Source: Durusdinium trenchii
Taxonomy: Eukaryota; Sar; Dinophyceae; Suessiales; Symbiodiniaceae
Length of the DNA: 64,000 nucleotides
Assembly (NCBI GenBank): GCA_963970005.1
Contig: CAXAMN010003692.1
Location: 1 to 64,000, forward strand
Direction: 5' to 3'
The position numbers and the translations under genes were made by a program. The notes beneath the pieces are model-generated. The model was not told the origin of the DNA and did not search any database. It saw nothing but the letters and a program-made list of their open reading frames with translations. Below are positions 1 to 10,357 of the stretch, in pieces (within the stretch, counting starts at the first letter, position 1; each line of letters begins with the position of its first letter).

Positions 1-11
1 ATGGAAAAGCT

Positions 12-359
12 GTGCCGGCAGGGCACGTATGCGTGGGCAAGTACACGTGCCCTCAAGGAACAGTGCACGCAGTTTGCCTACGGCCAGTGAGTCAATGGCC
101 CAAAGAAGAAGATCATGAAACAAAGACAAAGGGGACACCCTTCCTCAATCCTTTTTGGATCATACCGAGAAGCTCCGAGGATGCGGATGGAGAGGAAGAA
201 GCGAACATGGAGTTGAGCATATCAGAAAAGAAACTGATGTCACAAAAGATCACGCTTGCGGACGGAGTTCCATCTTTGCCCTTTATGCGAAACAAACGAA
301 AACTTGCAGAAGATGATTCTTTGACCCAGCCACGACCTATGAAAAGGACTGGGCCGTGA
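12..359 (+). CDS. 3' exon of an unrecognised gene entering from the left edge
   Basis: An open frame crosses the left edge region and stops at 359. The tail is lysine-rich with a possible nuclear-localisation stretch (RNKRKLAEDD, then PRPMKRTGP). No start was chosen because the gene probably begins before the window. The composition (acidic EDADGEEE followed by basic patches) suits a nuclear protein, but no domain is recognised. A TA tract and the next gene follow about 220 bases later. Confidence 0.35.
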   Translation: MPAGHVCVGKYTCPQGTVHAVCLRPVSQWPKEEDHETKTKGTPFLNPFWIIPRSSEDADGEEEANMELSISEKKLMSQKITLADGVPSLPFMRNKRKLAEDDSLTQPRPMKRTGP

Positions 360-575
360 AATATTGTATATAGACTCAAGCAGTCCAGGCTATGAGCATA
401 GCGGTTTTGTTGTGGGGCTTGTACGAGTTGCGCGCCGAAAGAAACGGTTTGCAGCTTCATGCGTGCGGAGGGTATTTCTTTCTGCATTTAGATTCGACAA
501 GACAATGAAATGACTGAATGTTGCCTTGAGTATGTATACAAATATTATGTGTCAAATGTTTTTTCATTGCAGTGA

Positions 576-608
576 ATATATATATATATACAGTATATAT
601 ATATATAT
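576..608. repeat. TA dinucleotide tract before gene at 662
   Basis: Two runs of TA separated by a short CAG-containing break, about 50 bases upstream of the ATG at 662. Similar runs precede several other ORF starts in the first 14 kb. Confidence 0.8.
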
Positions 609-661
609 CGCTTTCGTTTCCTTCATGGCCCACAGAAATCAAGATTCGTGAGCGTGGATTC

Positions 662-1473
662 ATGGCGGACGCAGAGGATTCTGCGTCGAAGTCCGATGAA
701 AATGAAGAGGGCGGGGCGGACGCCAATGTGGAGGACAATTCGCTGTCATTGGCACAGGTGTACGTTGTTCGTGTTGGCGGAATCAAACAGCATTGGCTTC
801 CGGAAGTGCAATCGGTGCAAAACATGACCTTTGCCCGGCTGAGCAAGTATGACCCTATACTTTGCAAACTCGTCCTCAACAAATCCATGAATAGGCACCT
901 GCGCCGTGAAGTGAACAATTTGAACACCACCTTTTGGCCTACTGTTTGCTCCCTCAGACGCATGGATGATGTTTAAGTGTCATTGAGTGAAAGCTGCATG
1001 GGTTGTGTGTTGCTCAATGCTTCTGTATATCCTATATAGGAACTTTTGACGCTGTCATGTGTTCAGGAAAGGCTGCTTGCGCTGAAGCCTTACACAAGAT
1101 GTTGCTAGACAACGCCGTTGGCGGTGAGCGTCCCAAGTTGCGCCCTCCCCGCGAGGAAGACCGCTGGCTAGTGAGCAGTTGGGTGAATGTTACTCTACCA
1201 GCGTTTGAAGACATTTCGAACCAGACGCAGCGTGATCCGCATACTCTTAAGGTGCTTTGGTCTATCAAACAAACTGACATTTGGATTGAGTTGAGCCTCC
1301 CAAACCTAGAAGTTTGTTTTGCTTTGATTCGATCCAGCCCCAAGTGCGAGAAAGAAGTAAAACCGAAGAAAGTCGAAAAGGGATCGCCTAAGAGGAAAAG
1401 AAAATTGAAAAGGCGTAAGAGTCAAGAATCTGCAGAAGAACGAGTGCAGGATGCCAATGTGGAGCACCCTTAG
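662..1473 (+). CDS. unrecognised two-exon nuclear-type protein
   Basis: The first exon starts at ATG 662 (MADAEDSASKSDENEE) and stays open to a stop at 974-976. Its acidic head is followed by a hydrophobic stretch (SLAQVYVVRVGGIKQHWLP). A second open block begins after a clear TTCAG acceptor at about 1066 (GKAACAEALHKM) and ends at 1473 with a very basic tail (KPKKVEKGSPKRKRKLKRRKSQ). I infer that the two are joined by an intron of roughly 100 bases; the donor is not certain. DANVE occurs near both ends (ADANVEDNS, QDANVEHP). No known domain is recognised. The basic tail suggests nuclear or nucleic-acid binding. Confidence 0.5.
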
Positions 1474-1480
1474 GAGAGCC

Positions 1481-1498
1481 ATATATATATATATATAT
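1481..1498. repeat. TA tract just after stop of preceding gene
   Basis: Pure TA run a few bases after the stop codon of the gene ending at 1473. It may belong to the 3' flank rather than to a promoter. From here to about 2270 I see no convincing gene, only short AT-rich and CA-rich stretches. Confidence 0.8.
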
Positions 1499-2276
1499 AG
1501 ATTTCCACGAGTCTGTGCGAGGAGCGGCTTGCAAAATAACGATGCGCAACACTCTTGTGCATCAGAGCTTTTGGCCAGTGTGAATGGTTTACTTTGTTTG
1601 TATGACCTGGTGTTAGTTCTTGGTCATGTTGGGCGGAGCTCGCATGCATGGTTACCCTGCACAAGCCTTGCAAAACTCGTGGAGCTGCTGCTTTCGTTTT
1701 AAACATTAGTCATATAGTTTGTGTTTGCAAGTGTGCTTTCAACAAACAAACCTGGCGCATGCATACACGCACACACCGTTCAAAGACCTATATGTTTGTA
1801 CCCTCTATACACACCAAACCACAAACGCGGGGCGCATCATGGCCCATGGCACATAGCAGCGTCCACGAGGAGGCGTGGACGGGAGAGATCCGGGAGAGAT
1901 GTGGGTACAGTGCATGAAAGGTGAGTGAGTGTGCTTCGACAAGGGGTACCCATGCAATGACACAAAGCCTTTTGAGAACATATAATCCACTGAGATCCAA
2001 ATAAAAAGAGAAGCTACTTTTGTTTATGTTGAAGAGATTGCGTGCAAAAGCATATATTGTGCATGTAGTTTTTCTACAAACAGCAGACGCCTGCTTTGCG
2101 CGGCCTTGAAGTTTTTTTGCTCAGATGATGATTTGGGTATACTACAACAGCATCCATGGGCATGCATACAACCATCACACTAGCATACAAATGCACCCTT
2201 TGTTTCCCCTCAAGGGGCTATATATACCTGTACAACGTTTGTAGCGCGGTTTTCCTGGGGCCGTCCCCGCACGCAC

Positions 2277-2338
2277 ATATATATATATATATATGTTTGT
2301 TTCCCGGGGCCGTCCCCGTATATGTATATATATATATA
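2277..2338. repeat. TA tracts alternating with a GC-rich near-palindrome
   Basis: Two TA runs flank copies of the motif GGGGCCGTCCCCG, which also introduces the downstream 44-bp array. The whole block looks non-coding. Confidence 0.7.
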
Positions 2339-2350
2339 TCTACATATGTA

Positions 2351-2526
2351 CACATATCCGGGGCCTTCCCCGTGTGCAGGGCTGTCATTGAATACACATA
2401 TCCGGTGCCTTGCCCGAGTGCAGGGCTGTCATTGAATACGCATATCCGGTGCCTTCCCCGTGTGCAGGGCTGTCATTGAATACACATATCCGGTGCCTTC
2501 CCCGTGTGCGCAGGGCTGTCATTGAA
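2351..2526 (+). repeat. 44-bp direct tandem repeat, four units
   Basis: Four head-to-tail units start at 2351, 2395, 2439 and 2483. Each runs from CACATATCCGG through CCCCGTGTGCAGGGCTGTC to ATTGAATA. Units differ by a few substitutions, and the last has a 2-base insertion. There are no unique spacers, so it is an ordinary minisatellite and not a CRISPR array. Confidence 0.9.
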
Positions 2527-2742
2527 GCGTGAACAGATGCCTTAAAGCTTCGAAATATAGATGATCGAATATATCCAGTTCAGCCGCAGTGTACGTTCTA
2601 TGTGTATCGCGTTATATTCACTTATACACCTATATATACATGGGGCTATTCTCTTCGTAATACATAAGTATCTCAGCCACAACATCTGATTGTCCATAGA
2701 TACCTCTGACGTCGTTGGCACAGCCTCTGCGAGTTCGGAGCC

Positions 2743-3113
2743 ATGATTGCGTGGCTGGTCACGGTGTGGGCAACGCTGTCGGGAGCGCTGTGCATGGTGA
2801 CCACCTCGACGGTGAGGGTGAAGCGGCATGGATGGGACGAAGAGGAGGAGGACGATGAGCATGAGAAGCAGGAGAGCCAATGGTTTGAACCGATAGCGCA
2901 TGTTTGTGACTATGTTGGACTTTGTTCAAACATGTTTGTAGTCCGGAGTTAAAGCTTGTGTGTACAAAATACTTGAAGACACACGCGTGCAGTCTACATG
3001 GTTGGGCTGTGTTGGAGGACAAATGGTGGCTGCTGCAGACTGCAGATGGATGGGCGAAGGAAGTGCCACCTTGGAAGCGGAATAAGAAGGAGGAGCTTGA
3101 GATGCATCTTTAG
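2743..3113 (+). CDS. small unrecognised protein, two exons, N-terminal hydrophobic segment
   Basis: ATG 2743 opens with a hydrophobic stretch (MIAWLVTVWATLSGALCMV) that could be a signal anchor, then an acidic cluster (GWDEEEEDDEHEKQ). A second open block at about 2994-3113 (HGWAVLEDKWWLLQTADGW, ending KRNKKEELEMHL) is in another frame and probably belongs to the same transcript after an intron. Both blocks are rich in Trp. The joint is inferred. No family is recognised. Confidence 0.4.
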
Positions 3114-3234
3114 TTTTCACAGCTTGTAAATCACAATGAATGAATATATGATGAGGGCTTCATTTCTGAAACCGGAAATCACAGCTGTGAGCAACATCTG
3201 CCCTGCCAAGTTTGCATGCCTAGACGCATGTATG

Positions 3235-3248
3235 TATATATATATATC
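3235..3248. repeat. short TA tract
   Basis: TA run followed by TATCTA repeats. The stretch 3120-3850 has no ORF I would defend. It contains AT-rich sequence and a GGAGCAGGA purine patch near 3560. Confidence 0.7.
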
Positions 3249-3870
3249 TATATCTACAACTATATCTATATTTATATCTGCATTTGGAGTCGACGAAACA
3301 ATGAAATGACTGAATCTTGCCTCAACTATACATATATACATACATGATGTGTCACACCTTCTTTTATAGCAGTGAGTATATGTCACTTGTGCATTCGTTC
3401 CCTTCATGGCCCATAGAAATCAAGATTCATATTGATGGATGTACATGTAGAGATTATATGTATACACATACGTATTGCGTGCATAGTTTGTGCTTAAATG
3501 TTTGCGCTTAAATCAGGAATGGGATGCCCCATGCAGCAGCACCGCGCATTTCACGAAGGAGGAGCAGGAGGAGCAGGAGAAGCAGGGAGTTCAAGTGGTG
3601 TCCGATGAGGAGGCTGGTTTGAGTTCCATTTGGTTTTAATTACTTTCCAATTATAAGCGTTTGTCCATCAGCAGTTCAGGGGTCCGCAATAGATTGCCAG
3701 TTGTCTATATATAGCACCAAACAAAACAACAAATGTAAATATACATCTATAAACTCCTTTCATGCGTATGTACAAACGCAGCTCTGCGTGTCTGCCTGGT
3801 TGCATGGATTGCTTCGTTCATGGGTTTGCTGCATACATGGCCTTCTTGACAGGCCTGGGGCAAATAGCCA

Positions 3871-4888
3871 GCCTGCAAGGGCGAGATCATTCCGAAGACA
3901 CCACCAAAGCAGGCGCCGCCGAAGCAGAGTGGCCCCAATCTCTCGGCCATTCAGCACCCAGGTGCATTGGTGGTGGAGGACGCGCGGGAGGGCCTGACCA
4001 AGCAGCAGGAGACTGCCGTGGCCAAGCTGCAGGCGGTGAACAGGCCAAAGCCAAAGGCCAGGCCACTGCCACCCCCAGTGCCGAAGCCGAAGGGGGTGGT
4101 GGCGCCGAAGCCGAAGGGGGTGGTGGTGGCGCCGCCTTTGACGGTGAATGTACTGCCGTCAAAGCAGTACAAAGGGGTGATCTGGTGGGGAGGCAAGAAA
4201 GAGGCTTGGCTTGAGATAGTATTTTTTTCTTTTGTGCTTCTATTGAAATGTTTTCGTACGACGGAGGGTGCACGGCTGTCACATATAGTTTGCGCTTTTC
4301 TTTCTATGTGTATACCTATAAATATAGATATGTTGTAAGTCCTAACTGCCCTTTCTGCAGGAAACCCACCATGGCGACGGCACCGTCACGGTCGATGGAA
4401 AGAAGATGGACCGCGCGGCCCTGTACGAGTACCGCACCAACACGAGCACGCGGGATCGGCCCCGCGTGAGGGGGGGCACTGATGTTCGCCTGAAGGAGGG
4501 GGTTGCAGTGGGTGTCCATGAAAGGTGGCTTGTGTTTTGAATTGAAATGAAATGCATTTGGGAACACATTTAACACCTGTTGTGGGCCATGTTTGTTTCC
4601 GTCCCTGCAATAGGAAGCTATGCAAATGGCCAAGAAGGCTGGGGGTGACGGCGGCGGCGACCGGGGCAAGGGAGGCAAAGATGATGGAGGCGGCGGCGGA
4701 GGCGACCCAGATGATGGAGATGGAGGTGGAGGCGGCGGTGGAGGCAGCGGCGGAGGCGGCAGCAAGCACACCATTGATGATGACAAGCAATACCACAATG
4801 CAGTTGTGCATAGCGTGAGGGCAGCGATGGCAACGCTATTGGATGTGAGCGCGGAGCGGAAGGACCTCCGCAAGCGGAGATTGGACGG
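3871..4888 (+). CDS. proline- and glycine-rich protein, at least three exons
   Basis: Three open blocks with good splice signals. Exon 1 (about 3871-4200) reads CKGEIIPKTPPKQ, then a Pro/Lys-rich repeat (PKPKGVVAPKPKGVV) ending near YKGVIWWGGKK. Exon 2 starts after CTGCAG at 4361 (ETHHGDGTVTVDGKKMDRA) and ends at 4524 before GTGGCT. Exon 3 starts after AATAG at 4614 (EAMQMAKKAGGDGG), has a Gly/Asp-rich run of about 40 residues, then SKHTIDDDKQYHNAVVHSV, and ends at 4888 before a textbook GTGAGT donor. The gene therefore continues downstream, but I cannot place the next exon. It was probably preceded by at least one exon too. The function is unknown. The long low-complexity linkers suggest a disordered protein. 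Confidence 0.55.
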
Positions 4889-4899
4889 GTGAGTCTTGG

Positions 4900-5740
4900 G
4901 TGGCCGGCTTTATATCAATATATAGACATATATGAAATAGTATAAGCAATATACAATCTTTGATGGACCATATACAATGGAGACGCATGAAACTCTTCAA
5001 CTGTGCTTATTCATCAAAGCTACACGAAACGCATGAATTAGCGTAGCCATGTGTGAATTGCTCACCCTCCAATCGAAATAGCCTGACAACAGGCCTGGAA
5101 TTTCATCTATAGGCCAAAAAGGCCATGCGCACAGCAGCCCGCTACAGAGGCCATACAAAAAGGCCATACAGAGCGAGGCCACCAGATCTCGCGCTCGAGA
5201 TTCGACTTAGGCAAAGATCGAATTAGGTCTTGGTGCATACATTTGTGTGTTGTTTGTTCAGGTCTTGGGAAAGGTTCATATTAATTATTGGGTTTCGGTG
5301 TATACCTTTGTGTGGTCTTCTGTGGGTCCTCCAAGGTTGTTTGTAGACAGTTTACTGTTATTCATTGTCGGAGTTCCATGCTCTATAGGATTCACGGATA
5401 CAAGCATTTACAATTGCACGGCGTGGTCTGGTGACAAAGCTCTACAGAGCTTTTGGCTGCAGATGAGAAAAGGGAGTGCCGAGTACTGAGCTGCTTCCCC
5501 CAATCAGCATTTGGAACTTGTTTGGAACGTGTCTCATTTTGCAATTCTGTTCAACTCTGTTCAGCATGTTCAACGCCTTTACTCTGAGACAATTTGACAT
5601 ATGTCATATGAAAAAACCTTTGCGGTAGCCTTTGCGCTCAGTTTTTGTTTGAGTGCAACACCAAAAACCTCGGAAAAAATCGGCGAGAGTTACCCCTGGG
5701 GGGGGCACCCCATTGGTAAAGAGTATAGTTGGATTCTTCT
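4900..5740. other. 840-base interval with no convincing gene
   Basis: Contains an AGGCCATAC-rich patch near 5100-5170, an open stretch at 5247-5489 without a recognisable protein, and a short palindrome GACATATGTC near 5596. The downstream exon of the preceding gene may be hidden here. Confidence 0.4.
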
Positions 5741-5754
5741 AAGTTGATAATCAG

Positions 5755-6060
5755 GGTTGTGGATCCACAACCTTTTTTATTTTTTTCTTGTGGCCCCACA
5801 ATCCGGTTTGCAGATTTTCAACAAAAAGTTGCGGGGCCACAATCCTGGATGTTGCGGAGTTGTGGACCCACAACCTGGATTGATCCGAGTTGTGGACCCA
5901 CAAGGGCTGCATTTGGGCTTTCATTGTGGAAACACAATCCGTATTGTTTAGAATTGTGGATCCAACCAGGTTTGCATTTGGGCTTTCATTGTGGAAACCC
6001 AATCCGAATTGTTTAGAATTATGGATCCACAAGGTTTGCATTTGGGCTTTCATATAGTCT
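5755..6060 (+). repeat. array of TTGTGG-CCACAA palindromes with 65-bp tandem units
   Basis: At least seven short inverted repeats with arms TTGTGG and CCACAA. One is a perfect 18-base palindrome at 5755-5772 (GGTTGTGGATCCACAACC). Others lie at 5788-5801, 5859-5874, 5889-5903, 5924-5937, about 5953 and 6019-6033. From about 5906 the palindromes sit in a direct repeat of 64-65 bases containing GCATTTGGGCTTTCATTGTGG, two full copies and one partial. Confidence 0.85.
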
Positions 6061-6792
6061 ATATATGTTTTTCTTGCAAAAGAAAGAGTTTGCTCGCCTT
6101 GCTGCAGGTTCGATGATCTCCCATGGAAGCTTTTCTGGCGCGGAGACTCAACGATCCAATGGTTCTCGCTTGGTCCATGTGCGTTTATGTTGGCGCTTGC
6201 ATGCATGGAGAATGGATAGACTTGTTGTGTCCGTGCGCTTTGCACACATTTTGGCCATGAGGAGCCTGCATGATTGAGCCTCATATGCCACTGCGTGTTC
6301 ATTGGATAGATCAGAAGGAGTATATACATATAGAGCTATAGAATGCTTTGTATACTCTGTAGTTTGGGCGATTAACCTTTGACGGCGTGAAGTGTTTGTC
6401 ATTTTGAACTCCGGCAATTTGTTGCTGTAGCTTGGGTTTGGGAATTGCAATCAGACTTCCTCTATCGCCATTGGATTTGCACTCTTTTGTAATTTCCACG
6501 CAGTCGTGTTTCCGTCTGTGCATTCCAAGGTGCATTGCACGTTGGGCTGAGCTCGCGCGCAGTCATTCGTTTCACAAAAGCCGCCCGGTGTTTGTGGTGC
6601 AACTGAGACTGTCGAAGTCCTGCTGTAGAACCTGTAAATACACGTTTGTGAATACATGTTTGTGAAACACATATACATTTAGTGGTATACTGATACCTAT
6701 ATTCGTCGCGCAGCCGTGTGGGCGGATAGACGCTGTTAGCTTGAGTGACACAGTTCTTCAGTGTGTCAGTGCGCGGAAGCATCATAGACCGC

Positions 6793-7383
6793 ATGGCCAC
6801 GAGGGTGAAGTATGAGTATGCCTTCTTGGCGGTGGATGCCGCAGACTTCACACCTGCCGATCTGCCTGCAGCAAGGGCTTGGTTGCCTTTGGGCGCGTGG
6901 CAGTACGAGAGGCTTGAGGACAAGAGGCCAATGTACTTCAATTTGTCGAATTACGGACAGGCCTCGTATCGTACTGACTTTGTGAAGGAACTGGTTGTGA
7001 ACACATCAGGGGTGGAGCATAGTGTGTGGGTCTATGAGCAAAAGAACAAGAAGTACATGGATATGGTATTTCGCTTGGTTCTGGGACCGGTGAGTGTGAA
7101 CATCCGGACAGCCTGGAATGACGAAAAGTCCAAGATTGCGGTGATCTATGACAGGGCTCTCACTGGCGAGACAATGCATGTGAGTGTCCACAAAGGCAAT
7201 CAACCAATCCGTATCAAAGCAGCTCTCGAACTTCTGTCAGATGCTATGGCGCTCAAGGGAGTGCATACGCGGCAGCAGAAATTCTACTACCCTAACGCTG
7301 GCCACAATGGTTGGCTGTGGAATGAGAAAGATTCCTGCTATTTCGCTGAGCCTGCGGCAAAGAAGCCTAGACTGAACAAGTAG
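6793..7383 (+). CDS. unrecognised 196-residue protein with basic C-terminus
   Basis: One uninterrupted frame from ATG 6793 (MATRVKYEYAFLAVDAADF) to TAG at 7381-7383. The upstream in-frame codons look like leader sequence, so this Met was chosen. The protein is well mixed, without low complexity, and looks like a folded domain. Notable pieces are RPMYFNLSNYGQASYRTDF, SVWVYEQKNKKYMDMVFRL, and HNGWLWNEKDSCYF near the end, followed by PAAKKPRLNK, a plausible nuclear-localisation signal. No family is recognised. It lies between the palindrome array and the first copy of a duplicated block. The balanced composition makes it one of the better-supported genes of this region. Confidence 0.6.
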   Translation: MATRVKYEYAFLAVDAADFTPADLPAARAWLPLGAWQYERLEDKRPMYFNLSNYGQASYRTDFVKELVVNTSGVEHSVWVYEQKNKKYMDMVFRLVLGPVSVNIRTAWNDEKSKIAVIYDRALTGETMHVSVHKGNQPIRIKAALELLSDAMALKGVHTRQQKFYYPNAGHNGWLWNEKDSCYFAEPAAKKPRLNK

Positions 7384-7772
7384 TGCAAAAAGCCATCCCG
7401 ACCGCGATAGTGTGCCAGACAGAACCTCCATTTGGTACTGTAAAAGGATACTACAATGCTGATCTATTCATATATAGTACTGTATATACATGTATGACCA
7501 CAGTCACTGTGCAAGTAGCTTTTTGCTCAGAATGGAGGAGTGTTCATTTTGTGTGCAGGCAGTTCTCGCGGTATGCAGTTTGAGCTTGCTGAGCAACATT
7601 CCCACGACCCATGGAAAATACATTTAGTAACAGGTGGGGCGGCTTTGCGCTCGCTGTTTGTGGTTTGGGCGCTGTGATTGCAAAAAGAATGCTCTCATGG
7701 GACAATGTATATAAATAGACAAGATACAGGTGAACTGTCCTCTCGGAAACAAAGCATGTTTGAGGGTGAACG

Positions 7773-7790
7773 ATATATATATATATATAT
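7773..7790. repeat. TA tract upstream of ORF at 7847
   Basis: Pure TA run 57 bases before the ATG. The second copy of the block has a matching but interrupted run at 10640-10657, 67 bases before its ATG. Confidence 0.8.
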
Positions 7791-7846
7791 GGACACAGCA
7801 TCTTTACGCTTCAAGTGGGCGCAGGCTTCATTTTGTAGCAGTCATC

Positions 7847-8170
7847 ATGGCAACACCTGATTTGACTGCGATTGCACTGGGAGAAGTACGCACTGAACTG
7901 AGCAAACTGAGCAATGTGCACAAAGCTTTAACGCAATTGGAGGCCACTCTTTGCCAATTGCTACTGGAGGCTGATGTCAAGGAGCATGAAACCCGCAAGC
8001 GCCCGGCCACTGAAGATAAAGAAGAACACCAGCAGCTGAAAGCATTTTACCACACATTACCAAACAAAGCGGCAGTGCACAACTACACAATCACTTGGGT
8101 CGATCTGGGCTCGTTCGGGTTCATTTTCTCAGGAAGAGAGTCAAGCTGGGCCTCAAGAAGACAATCGTAG
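7847..8170 (+). CDS. small helical protein of duplicated block, copy 1
   Basis: ATG 7847 opens MATPDLTAIALGEVRTELSK, followed by a leucine-rich amphipathic stretch (VHKALTQLEATLCQLLLEA), probably a coiled coil, then KEHETRKRPATEDKEEHQQ. Relative to the copy at 10724 it carries a 10-base insertion at about 8053, so the C-terminal 35 residues are read in a different frame. At least one of the two tails is therefore not ancestral. The function is unknown. A fragment or first exon of a longer protein cannot be excluded. Confidence 0.45.
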   Translation: MATPDLTAIALGEVRTELSKLSNVHKALTQLEATLCQLLLEADVKEHETRKRPATEDKEEHQQLKAFYHTLPNKAAVHNYTITWVDLGSFGFIFSGRESSWASRRQS

Positions 8171-8500
8171 TTAGACCACTATATAGACCTTATATATTTT
8201 GCCCCAGCAAAGCGCATATTGGCTGCGATGTGCAAAATGCGAGCCTCACACACTCTTGCTTCATTTGAAACAAAAGTATACATTGATGATTCCCACTGGT
8301 TCATACTTGTTCATCAGCATTGATTTCTTCAGCTTGCTCTGCGTTAGTTTGCTGTGGAGTTTGAATGCACGCAAGACTGTTCACTTTGAGCTGTTGCATG
8401 AGGTGTTGCATGCAAGACGGTTCACTTTGAGAATTTGTTGTATTCGTTGCATCAGCTGTCTCGCCGGCTGGGTCTGATCTCGCCGGAAGGTGGCAAAGGT

Positions 8501-8520
8501 GTATTATATTATATATATAG
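8501..8520. repeat. TA-rich tract 15 bases upstream of ATG 8536
   Basis: GTATTATATTATATATATAG immediately before the leader of the next gene. It ends in AG, so it could also be read as an intron end or trans-splice acceptor. Confidence 0.7.
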
Positions 8521-8535
8521 TTCCTTTTGTTGGCC

Positions 8536-10207
8536 ATGGCGACTGACCAGCTGGTGAAGGATGTGGGCCACATCAACGAGTTCCTTGCTAGCCAGAAAGG
8601 CAATCCCACATTTGAGTCCATGCTGGCCAATCAGGCAAAGGTTATGCTTGCCAGACTTGCGTCCGCGCAGCTGACCGCCGAACAGGCCACTGAGTTATCA
8701 AAGGCCTTTCAGGAGGGGCCATGGAGCCAAACGCAGATGGAGCAATTTGGCGAAGCGCTCGCCCTCCAGCTCCACAGCGGCGGTGTGCCGAAATCGAGGA
8801 GACCGAACCAGACCATGACATGCTTTGGTAGCTATTTGACAGACGGCGACATTGCTGTTCTGCAGGATGCCTCCACGCGCAATCTGGAGAAGCTGCAACG
8901 GCTTGCGGAGCGATGCTTTGTGATTGGACTTCACTTGCCCACAGAGAAAACAACCAAACACATCATCAAGACCGCCATCGACTGCGCACTGTCACATTTA
9001 TATGAGGAAACATTTTGCATGTGAATGTAATGGTGTGTATATAGTTTGATCTATGTTTTTGCCAGGGTGGCGACACTGCATTCAGGGTGGCCCAAAACCA
9101 CGCTGGGGGGTGGAGGTTCTTTTCATGGAGTTGGTCGAGTTTCGTTGCCGAAGCCGCGTGGATAGTATATAGGGAAATGGAAAATACAATATACAAACAA
9201 GATATTGTCCAGCTTCGGTCGGTCCAGGTGGCTTCAACATCTCCACTTCGAATGACATTTTGAATCATTCCAGGGAATTTCGGGAGCTCCTCAGGCACAA
9301 GGTCAAGCATAGTGAGAAAGGCCCTCTCGTCGAGTCTTTTCCAGGGGATCCTCGCGAGCTGGCAAATTTTGAGTCCCTCTATGCGGATGAGAAGCCTTCT
9401 TCCCAGGAGATTGTGGGCACTCTCGGTGTCAATTCGGCGAAGCTGCCTGCCCGCATTACCCACAAGGAGGTGCGACCAAATGCAACCTCTGCGCTGCTGC
9501 CGGTTTCTTCTGGTGCCGCGGGGTCAAAAGCGCAGCAGCAGCAGATGAACCAGATGCAGCAAATGTTTTGCGCCATGATGGGCCAGTGGGCTGCTGGGAT
9601 GAGTTCGGGAGGTAGCAGCAGCAGCAGTGGCGGTGACACATTGCCAGGGTTGCAAGTGTTTGCCAACAGGAGACAGCAGAAGTGCGTGCAAAAAGCCTTG
9701 GAGCCTGGCCAAACCGTTGCAACAAAGGACCAGGACAAGACTGAGTCGCAGAATGATTCCCAGGAGCCTTCACCTGCAGCTGCGCCGGCAGCGCCGTGTC
9801 CTGCGCCTGAAGCACCTTGTCCTGCGCCCAAAGCGCCTCCTGCTGCGAATGAAGAAAGCAAGCCGCCTCCAATCACATCGCCAGAAGATCAGTTCAGCCT
9901 CATGGAGGCAAGTTTCAAAGAACGAGAGAATCAGAAAGATGATGCCAGAGAGACGGTGAAGAAGAGACCAAGCAGCAACGTCAAGTCTAAGAGCGCACCG
10001 TCTCCCAAGAAGTTGCCCAAGGCGAAGGCAAAAGCAAAGGCAAAGACGTTAGTCAAGAAGAAGGTCTCCATCGTGAAGGCGAAGCATGGGTGGATTGTGG
10101 AGGAAAGGACTCGACCTACGGGGCAGGTAGATAGACATTACAAGAGCCCGGATGGCTCACAGTATAGGATGTTGCATGAGGCGCAAGAGGCTGGCTTCGA
10201 GTATTAG
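8536..10207 (+). CDS. DNA-binding-type protein with C-terminal MBD-like domain, two exons
   Basis: Exon 1 starts at ATG 8536 (MATDQLVKDVGHINEFLASQ) and is open to 9024. It is helical (QAKVMLARLASAQLTAEQAT) and includes TMTCFGSYLTDGDIAVLQD. Exon 2 begins after TTCCAG at about 9272 (EFRELLRHKVKHSEKGPLV) and ends at TAG 10207. It runs through a Gln/Met/Ser-rich stretch, a Pro/Ala repeat (CPAPEAPCPAPKAP), a basic stretch (KAKAKAKAKTLVKKK) and a final segment, GWIVEERTRPTGQVDRHY then SPDGSQYRMLHEAQ. That last pattern (GW, R..GQ.D..Y.SP.G..YR) fits the methyl-CpG-binding (MBD/TAM) fold. The joining intron of about 250 bases is inferred, and its donor is not fixed. The protein probably acts on chromatin. 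Confidence 0.55.
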
Positions 10208-10357
10208 ATTGTGAGAGTCCAGGTGTGTAAAATGGGTTTTCCAGCGGATGGTGCATTTACTGTGCTTGTGAAACTGTTGGGTGTATCCATATTTTTTAGA
10301 CAACGCAGGCTCAGCCATCACAGCACTTATATATACATGACAGCACTTATATATACT

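Larger units (their letters stand above)
7503..8195 (+). repeat. duplicated block, copy 1
   Basis: About 690 bases closely matched by 10358-11048, from TCACTGTGCAAGTAGC through the ORF at 7847 to GTAGTTAGACC. Weaker similarity continues about 70 bases beyond. The non-coding 340 bases upstream of the ORF are conserved as well as the ORF itself. Confidence 0.85.

Noticed and set aside
2351..2526. CRISPR-like array
   Set aside because: The units are directly abutting with no unique spacers, and the genome is eukaryotic.
4316..4873. 185-residue minus-strand ORF, proline-rich
   Set aside because: It is the antisense of the glycine-rich exon at 4614-4888; the plus strand has matching splice sites.
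5751..6329. 192-residue minus-strand ORF over the palindrome array
   Set aside because: The repeated peptide (VDPQP-like) merely translates the palindromes.
9379..9876. 165-residue minus-strand ORF
   Set aside because: Antisense of the Gln/Pro/Ala-rich exon with the MBD-like end. Low complexity explains the opening.
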